Shown here piece after piece: positions 59,395 to 64,000 of a stretch of DNA of 64,000 bases (positions are counted from its first letter, which is position 1; every line of letters begins with the position of its first letter). Below the pieces are notes generated by a model. It searched no databases. It saw only the letters and a program-made list of their open reading frames with translations, and was not told the DNA's origin. The translations under genes were made by a program, and so were the position numbers. This DNA comes from Anaerolineales bacterium. GTDB taxonomy: Bacteria; Chloroflexota; Anaerolineae; 4572-78; J111. Where the stretch lies: the NCBI GenBank assembly GCA_015075405.1, contig JABTUK010000006.1, positions 310,001 to 374,000 of the forward strand. The letters are read 5' to 3'.

Positions 59395-60750
59395 GTGGAA
59401 ATCCGTAAAATTGTGCTCATTCATCCCGGCCGCGAAGGCCGGATTTTTGGTAAAGCGACCGCCGTGCCCTATACCCTCATGCGCCTGGCCTCCCTTGTTC
59501 CCGACGACATCGAGGTGGAAGTGTGGGACGAAAACTGGGAGTACCTGGACAATAAAATCCGCACCCTGGGCAAGCACGATTTGGTCGGCATCACCTCCAA
59601 AACCCTAGCTATCGAAACCGCCGAGCGGTACGCCCGCATTGCCCACGAGTCTGGGGTGCAGACGGTGGTCGTCGGCGGCGCGCACGCCACCCTCTTGCCC
59701 GAGGATGTGGCGCGCTGGGCCGATGTGGTCGTCACCGGCGAAGCTTACTACACCTGGCCGCAAATCATCAAAGATTTTCAAAACGACACCCTCAAACCCC
59801 ACTACAATGATACCGAGTGGGCCGATTTGACCGGCGTGGCCCCGCTGACCGACCGGGTGATTGCCCAGGTGGACGAAAAGCGGCGCTACTGGACGCCGCT
59901 CATAGAAATCACCCGTGGCTGCCCCCGCAACTGCTCCTTCTGCACCGCCATCCGGGTCAGTGGGCAGAAGATGCGCTTCCGCCCGGTTGAGGAGGTGGTG
60001 GAGGAGATCGAGCGCCGCCGGATTGATCGCTTTTTCCTGACCGACGACAACTTTGGCCTGGCCTTTGCCATTGACCCCGACTACACCGAAAAGTTGTTCC
60101 TGGCCCTGGCAAAGCTGCCCCTGCGCGGCTGGACCACCCAGGCCGAAATGATGGTGGCCAAATACCCCGAACTGCTCAAGCTGGCCAAACGCGCCCACCT
60201 GGATAAATTCTTCATCGGCTTCGAGTCGGTCAACCCGGAAAACCGGCGCGAGTTGGGCGGCAAGAGCAAGGGTATGATGAAGCAGTACCAGGAAGCGATT
60301 GACGCCATCCACCAGCACGGGCTGGGCGTGGTCGGCCTGTTTGTTTTTGGTTTTGATGCCGATACGCCCAAAGTGATGTGGGACACCTGGGAATTTGCCA
60401 AAAATTCCGGCCTCGACAGCATGAGCGCCACCATTCTGACTCCCTACCCCGGCACGCCTTTCCGCGAGCAGTTGGTCCAGGAAAACCGGCTCATCCCCGG
60501 CAAAAGCTGGCGCTATTACGACACCGCCCACGTGACCTACTATCCCCGGCAAATGACCGTTGAGGAGTTCGAGCGCGAGTACGACCGGGTTTGTCGAGCC
60601 ATCTACCACCCCTTCCGCATTGCTCAACGGGGACTGCGCGCCCTCAGCCGCCACCCCATTCCGCGCATGCCGGCCAAAGTTTTCGGCAGCTTCAGCACCG
60701 ATTACGGCTACCGCCGTACCTTCGCCTGGCGGCACGCCTTTTCTTCATAA
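59395..60750 (+). CDS. B12-binding-type radical SAM protein
   Basis: This 451-residue protein starts at GTG 59395, supported by aggagg 7 bp upstream. Residues 1-140 are a cobalamin-binding-like Rossmann domain (LIHPGREGRIFG, TVVVGGAHATLLPED, VVVTGEAYYTWPQI). The DxHxxG base-off motif is not evident, so B12 may bind differently or not at all. The radical SAM domain follows, with the cluster motif CPRNCSFC (CxxxCxxC, about residue 178) and FFIGFESVNPENRREL. The end is a helical domain typical of the BchE/HpnP-like group. These enzymes methylate or rearrange lipids, pigments or cofactors; the substrate is unknown. A terminator follows at once. Confidence 0.9.
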   Translation: MEIRKIVLIHPGREGRIFGKATAVPYTLMRLASLVPDDIEVEVWDENWEYLDNKIRTLGKHDLVGITSKTLAIETAERYARIAHESGVQTVVVGGAHATLLPEDVARWADVVVTGEAYYTWPQIIKDFQNDTLKPHYNDTEWADLTGVAPLTDRVIAQVDEKRRYWTPLIEITRGCPRNCSFCTAIRVSGQKMRFRPVEEVVEEIERRRIDRFFLTDDNFGLAFAIDPDYTEKLFLALAKLPLRGWTTQAEMMVAKYPELLKLAKRAHLDKFFIGFESVNPENRRELGGKSKGMMKQYQEAIDAIHQHGLGVVGLFVFGFDADTPKVMWDTWEFAKNSGLDSMSATILTPYPGTPFREQLVQENRLIPGKSWRYYDTAHVTYYPRQMTVEEFEREYDRVCRAIYHPFRIAQRGLRALSRHPIPRMPAKVFGSFSTDYGYRRTFAWRHAFSS

Positions 60751-60751
60751 A

Positions 60752-60783
60752 AAAGAGGGGCGAGATTTTCTCGCCCCTCTTTA
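60752..60783. terminator. Bidirectional rho-independent terminator
   Basis: aaagaggggcgaga and ctcgcccctcttt pair around a tttt loop, giving A-run and T-run on opposite sides. It lies between the radical SAM gene and the opposed AbiEii gene, and overlaps the latter's stop. Confidence 0.88.
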
Positions 60784-61449
60784 GCTTTCATCCTCAAACC
60801 AATTGCGACCAATAGCCTGTGCTGCTTCGGTATAAAAAATTTTTATCTCCTCCCAGGATACAGGAGGAGAAGTTTCGATAGCAGCTTGCTGTTCGGCCAC
60901 AGAAAAATCTACCAAACTATCCAGGACCATCATTCCAAAATCACGAGTGTGAGGATATTTCTCCTGGCCTCGCTCAAGCAACTCGGTGAGTGGCAAATGT
61001 TGAGCAATGAAATAGAGGTCATAAAAATCTTTTCTGACCCCCCGGCTGGCAATAGCATCTAACTTCATTAAGCCAATGTCCAGTAGGCCGGCCAAAGCGA
61101 CACCCTCAACCGTTGTTGTTTCGGCTAACAAAGGGTAGCCATAACCAAAGAACCCAACGGCGGTCCCTTGTACATCCAGGAGTAAACTGCCCACCACATC
61201 GTGGACGATCTGAAAGGAGAAGTAAGGGCGCAAGGCGGTGACAATTTCTCGGCGGCTTTCATCCAAGAGTTCGTCGTTGACAGAGAAGAAATCTAAATCT
61301 ACTGAGACGCGATGCCCTAACTGGAGTGCTAGGGCCGTTCCACCGGCCAAGTAAAAGCGTTTGGCAAACGGCTGGTGTCCCACTTGAACGATGACCTCTT
61401 GCAACAGAGGTGATACCTGCTCCCAATGAGGCTGAGTTAATATGGCCAT
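60781..61449 (-). CDS. AbiEii/AbiGii-type nucleotidyltransferase (toxin-like)
   Basis: I place the start at ATG 61449 (MAILTQPHWEQVSPLL), preceded by ggaaaggg; 222 residues. The nucleotidyltransferase core reads FYLAGGTALALQLGHRVSVD, with DLDFF following: the GGT plus DxD pattern of the AbiEii family. Then come LMKLDAIASRGVRKDFYDLY and FIAQHLPL. AbiEii enzymes are toxins of type IV toxin-antitoxin and phage-abortive systems and add nucleotides to tRNA or other targets. Its usual companion here is the DUF6922 protein of the upstream gene, with a 13-bp overlap. Confidence 0.88.
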   Translation of the reverse strand: MAILTQPHWEQVSPLLQEVIVQVGHQPFAKRFYLAGGTALALQLGHRVSVDLDFFSVNDELLDESRREIVTALRPYFSFQIVHDVVGSLLLDVQGTAVGFFGYGYPLLAETTTVEGVALAGLLDIGLMKLDAIASRGVRKDFYDLYFIAQHLPLTELLERGQEKYPHTRDFGMMVLDSLVDFSVAEQQAAIETSPPVSWEEIKIFYTEAAQAIGRNWFEDES

Positions 61450-61727
61450 ATCCCTTTCCGTTGAGGAAGATTCTGCAAACCAAAATAAGAAGCCCAAAAC
61501 CCGCACCGACGGCGAGGCAACGTCCGCCAACCGGCCTCACGCACCCAGGCTGCCAATCGCGCCGAGCCGTAGCGGGCGAAGAGCCAGCGCAACTCGGCCC
61601 GGTTGCCGTAAGCCAATGTGCGCTCAATGATGGTAAAGGCATCCTCATCCGGGTTTAATTTTTCCAGGTCATATTCCTGGAAGGCAAATTGCAAACTGCG
61701 AGGGATGCCTTTAGTGGTAAATTCCAT
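61437..61727 (-). CDS. DUF6922-like protein, partner of the AbiEii gene
   Basis: This 96-residue protein reads IPRSLQFAFQEYDLEKLNPD, then AFTIIERTLAYGNRAELRWL and GFWASYFGL. The pattern (FxxYDxEKLxxDxxxxxIIERxLxYG...W...FG) is that of the small DUF6922-type proteins that lie directly before AbiEii-like nucleotidyltransferases. It is likely the antitoxin or adaptor of the pair. It overlaps the toxin-like gene by 13 bp, so translation is coupled. The function is inferred from gene order. Confidence 0.75.
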   Translation of the reverse strand: MEFTTKGIPRSLQFAFQEYDLEKLNPDEDAFTIIERTLAYGNRAELRWLFARYGSARLAAWVREAGWRTLPRRRCGFWASYFGLQNLPQRKGIWPY

Positions 61728-61728
61728 C

Positions 61729-61980
61729 TCAAACCTTAGATTTGCGCGTTGTCCTGAAGATGATACTATAATATGCTTGGATTAATTTTCCTGCAATATT
61801 ACTGAAAGAAGGCTTGCCCATCAACAGCAGGGCCTGGGCTTCGTTTTCCAGGGCCGAGACCAAATCCATGTGCCATTCGTTGTTGACCAGCCGCTTGGTC
61901 ATCGAAAGAGCCAAGGTGGGGTGGTTGAAAGTCACCGTCGCCACCCCATCGTGGACTTTGTACAGAAAATTGTAGCTCAT
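61729..61980 (-). pseudogene. Internally deleted enoyl-CoA hydratase/crotonase remnant
   Basis: This 83-codon frame has a good ribosome site (aaggag) and the exact opening of a crotonase (FLYKVHDGVATVTFNHP). After ALS it jumps straight to the C-terminal end of the same family (MTKRLVNNEWHMDLVSALEN, then EAQALLLMGK). The middle of about 170 residues, with the oxyanion hole and active site, is missing. The last 29 residues (after LLLMGK) do not fit the family. An in-frame deletion has left a short product that cannot be an active crotonase. Confidence 0.75.
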
Positions 61981-62030
61981 AGAGAAAACTCCTTTTAGGC
62001 AGTTCCAAGATTTAAATTGACCAAAACGTG

Positions 62031-62082
62031 TTGCGTCTTGCGTGTTCCGTCTGCTTTACCTCACGCAAGACGTAAGACGCAA
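62031..62082. repeat. Inverted heptamer repeat that cuts the SDR gene
   Basis: ttgcgtcttgcgtg (62031-62044) pairs with cacgcaagac ... gacgcaa (62062-62082), in which one extra 7-bp unit is present. The right arm provides the stop codon of the truncated SDR reading frame. Confidence 0.75.
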
Positions 62083-62327
62083 TCTGCCTGCACGGCCGCT
62101 GCCAGATGCTCCACCTGGGCCGGGTCGGTCACATCAGCGGCAACGACCAGACTCCGCCGGCCCAACCCCCGAATCTGAGCCGCCGCCGCTTCAAGCTCGA
62201 CCTGGCTGCGGGCGGTTACCGCCACATCGGCCCCGGCCTGAGCCAAAGCCAGGGCAATCGTTTGGCCGATGCCCCGGCCCGCGCCCGTCACCATCGCCCG
62301 CCGGCCGGTTAAAATTGACTTGTCCAT
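62061..62327 (-). pseudogene. N-terminal fragment of a short-chain dehydrogenase/reductase (SDR)
   Basis: This 88-codon frame begins MDKSILTGRRAMVTGAGRGI, with the TGxGxGIG cofactor motif, and continues through VTARSQVELEAAAAQI and VVAADVTDPAQVEHLA. It is a typical 3-oxoacyl-ACP reductase-like SDR start. It breaks off after about 80 residues, where the heptamer repeat begins. The catalytic Ser-Tyr-Lys part (normally near 140-160 of about 250) is gone. With the crotonase remnant next to it, this looks like the wreck of an acyl-CoA or fatty-acid gene set. Confidence 0.82.
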
Positions 62328-62345
62328 CTTCCTTGCTTCCGGTTT

Positions 62346-63113
62346 TTACTTCATCGCCGGGTCACACCCCGTTACCCCCCGGCCCGGCGACTGGCCGAAG
62401 GTTCCGGTCCAAACAATCTCGCCGTTTTGGAAAAGCTGCATCGCTTTGTCGAAAGGCAGGGTTTCCGCGCCGCCCTCAAAGCGGGCAACCGGGTTTTCAC
62501 GAATCAGCGCCAGCGAGCCGCCGGTATATTTGAACAACACATTATCTTGCCCCATCACAAAATCGCCCGCGTGCGGCCCCATCACATTACCCTCTTGCAG
62601 CGAAATGATGAGGTTGTTAAGGCCGCCGTGCGAAGCGCAGGTAAAACTTTGGGCGTTATGCAGCACCAGCGGAATTTTGTTGAGCACATCATTAACCTTT
62701 GGATTATTCACATCATAGGGCAGCGCCGGCGCTTCGACAACAGGCAGGCTATTGAGCAAGCTCTGTTCAATTTTTATTAAAGCCGCGTCGGCGGTGACCC
62801 AAACCTGCTCAGCCGCGTCTGATTTAACCCGCAGCCACTTGCCGTCTTCCGTCCGGCCAATGACCGTCACCTTGCTGTTGGCCGGCACACTGCCGACGAC
62901 GGCATAATTTGTGCCCGGCCCGCTGCGCAAATTGACATTGCTCAGCACCTCGGCCTTGATTTCAGCCGTATTGGCGGGCGACGCCTCGGCTGCGGTTGTT
63001 GCCGGGGCCGGAGCGGGGGTAGCATTGCTGCAAGCGTTGGCATAAAACAAAACCAGCAAAATGATAATGATAATTAAGGCCATCACAATCCCAATATTCT
63101 GTTTCTGTTTCAT
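62346..63113 (-). CDS. SH3b-domain lipoprotein or membrane-anchored protein
   Basis: This 255-residue protein has a strong ribosome site (aggagg) before ATG 63113. The N-terminal helix (IGIVMALIIIIILLVLFYAN) ends in a possible lipobox with Cys28 (ANAC). A Pro/Ala/Thr-rich linker follows. Residues about 55-115 form a bacterial SH3 domain (VLSNVNLRSGPGTNYAVVGS, GKWLRVKS, QVWVTADAALI). The C-terminal 120 residues (LVLHNAQSFTCASHGGLNNL, then VARFEGGAETLPFD) are not assigned. It has a pair of Cys that may form a disulphide. It should sit on the outer face of the membrane and may bind cell-wall or glycan material. Confidence 0.85.
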   Translation of the reverse strand: MKQKQNIGIVMALIIIIILLVLFYANACSNATPAPAPATTAAEASPANTAEIKAEVLSNVNLRSGPGTNYAVVGSVPANSKVTVIGRTEDGKWLRVKSDAAEQVWVTADAALIKIEQSLLNSLPVVEAPALPYDVNNPKVNDVLNKIPLVLHNAQSFTCASHGGLNNLIISLQEGNVMGPHAGDFVMGQDNVLFKYTGGSLALIRENPVARFEGGAETLPFDKAMQLFQNGEIVWTGTFGQSPGRGVTGCDPAMK

Positions 63114-63334
63114 AGGGTCCTCCTGAAATAGCGTACTGATTTTTAGAAAAAGCTGAGGCTGAACGTGATTTCTATGAGTAAGGTTTTATAGGATGACGGC
63201 TAAGCGATTAACCGTTAAGGTTGAGTGGGTCCTGTTGCTCCTTTCTGAAGCTAATAAACTTCATCTGGTTTTAAGAGGCTGTCTGAAAAGTAACTCTGCA
63301 TCCCTGTTCATAGCTACCTCGGTTCGGAATTAGC

Positions 63335-63444
63335 TCGAAAATCACCCTTCGATACGGTCTTCGGCCTACTCAGATGATTTTCGGCTATTTATCGCATCCT
63401 GAGTAGACCAAGCGAAGCGCAGGTCGTATCGAAGGGTGCGATTT
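63335..63444. repeat. Long palindromic repeat, second MITE-like family
   Basis: atcacccttcgatacg (63341-63356) pairs with cgtatcgaagggtg (63425-63438), and cctactcag (63364-63372) with ctgagtag (63399-63406). The whole 110 bp can fold on itself. It shares the ctactcag core with the 9322/30657/45534 family but differs elsewhere. The rest of 63114-63469 shows no gene. Confidence 0.75.
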
Positions 63445-63469
63445 AGAAAACCCGAATTCAGGTTAACCG

Positions 63470-64000
63470 TTACGTTTGTTCCAAGAAATTTTTTAAGATC
63501 TGTTTGCCCACCGGCGTGCCGATGGACTCCGGATGCACCTGAATGCCATAAATGGGATAGGTTTTGTGTTGGACGCCCATGATAATTCCATCCTGAGTGG
63601 CCGCCGTTATCTCCAGACAGGCCGGCAAGGTTTCGCGCTCGCCGATGAGGGAGTGATAGCGCATGCCTTCGAAGGCATGGCTGACGCCCTTAAAAATCCC
63701 CTGGCCGTTATGATAAACGAGGCTAGGCTTGCCGTGCATCACCTGGGGCGCTCTGATAACTCGCCCGCCAAAGGCATGAATAATGCCCTGGTGTCCCAAA
63801 CAGACACCCAAAATTGGCGTGGTGGGTCCCAGCTCTAAAATGACCCGTTTACAAATTCCAAAATAAGCAGGATTCTCAGGGTTCCCCGGACCCGGCGAGA
63901 TGATAATTCGGTCTGGCGCAAGGGCCTTAAATTCTTCAAACGTTTTCTCATCATTACGGACGACCACAGCTTTTCCTGAAATCTCACCGATAAACTGATA
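63470..64000 (-). CDS. Anthranilate/aminodeoxychorismate synthase glutaminase subunit (TrpG/PabA), 5' truncated
   Basis: The frame is open to the window edge, so about 15-20 N-terminal residues are missing. The class I glutamine amidotransferase motifs are present: ISPGPGNPENPAYFGI (oxyanion region), GVCLGHQ with the nucleophilic Cys, and VHPES with His and Glu of the triad. FLE closes the domain. It splits glutamine and passes ammonia to a TrpE or PabB subunit, for tryptophan or folate synthesis. The partner gene is not in the window, and TrpG and PabA cannot be told apart from sequence alone. The stop lies 25 bp from the palindromic repeat. Confidence 0.93.
   Translation of the reverse strand, partial: YQFIGEISGKAVVVRNDEKTFEEFKALAPDRIIISPGPGNPENPAYFGICKRVILELGPTTPILGVCLGHQGIIHAFGGRVIRAPQVMHGKPSLVYHNGQGIFKGVSHAFEGMRYHSLIGERETLPACLEITAATQDGIIMGVQHKTYPIYGIQVHPESIGTPVGKQILKNFLEQT

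Overview
The window looks like chromosomal DNA of a Chloroflexota bacterium. The evidence is family resemblance only: GT39/ArnT-like membrane glycosyltransferases, CPBP proteases, a pentapeptide-repeat protein, and a WXG100/FtsK secretion locus joined to Ser/Thr kinase, PP2C and FHA signalling. I see no rRNA or tRNA and no marker that fixes a genus. Two genes are cut by the window edges: a histidine kinase at the left and a TrpG/PabA amidotransferase at the right.

Layout. 1-9.4 kb: histidine kinase, HTH_42 winged-helix protein, a molybdenum-hydroxylase maturation operon (YqeB, ADP-ribosylglycohydrolase, YqeC-MocA fusion), an unknown 411-aa protein, a CPBP protease and a GH100-like glycosidase. 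9.6-17.8 kb: four-gene glycosyltransferase operon (one GT4, three GT39-like). Its members carry in-frame 7- and 8-bp tandem repeats, and the last gene is thrown out of frame next to 14 copies of a heptamer. 18-28.5 kb: an integrative element with an MmeI-like restriction-modification enzyme, an IS, an Xis-like protein, a DUF2637-type membrane protein, an FtsK/TraB-like translocase and a large serine recombinase. This resembles actinobacterial AICE-type elements. 28.6-32.7 kb: small Cys protein, orphan C-terminal part of a type ISP restriction enzyme, pentapeptide-repeat protein and a second CPBP protease.

33-58.7 kb is the most striking part: a type VII-like (ESX/WXG100) secretion locus. It has a MoxR/CoxE-like pair; an operon of two VWA-FHA membrane proteins, a Ser/Thr kinase and a PP2C phosphatase; four small WXG100-like proteins; a membrane pseudokinase resembling EssB/YukC in layout; a 2922-residue FtsK/EccC-type ATPase with seven P-loop domains; a ubiquitin-like/FHA fusion; a Gly-rich 404-aa WXG100 protein; and an EspG-like candidate chaperone. 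I see no EccB, EccD, EccE or mycosin. My reading is that the giant ATPase drives export of the WXG100 proteins, while the kinase, phosphatase and FHA proteins form a phospho-threonine switch, as in the type VI PpkA/PppA/Fha pathway.

58.7-64 kb: a decayed Phd-like antitoxin, a B12-type radical SAM protein, a DUF6922/AbiEii toxin-antitoxin-like pair, broken crotonase and SDR genes, an SH3b lipoprotein and TrpG/PabA. Throughout the window, short tandem repeats (7-8 bp units) and palindromic MITE-like elements sit between genes as hairpins and also inside genes.
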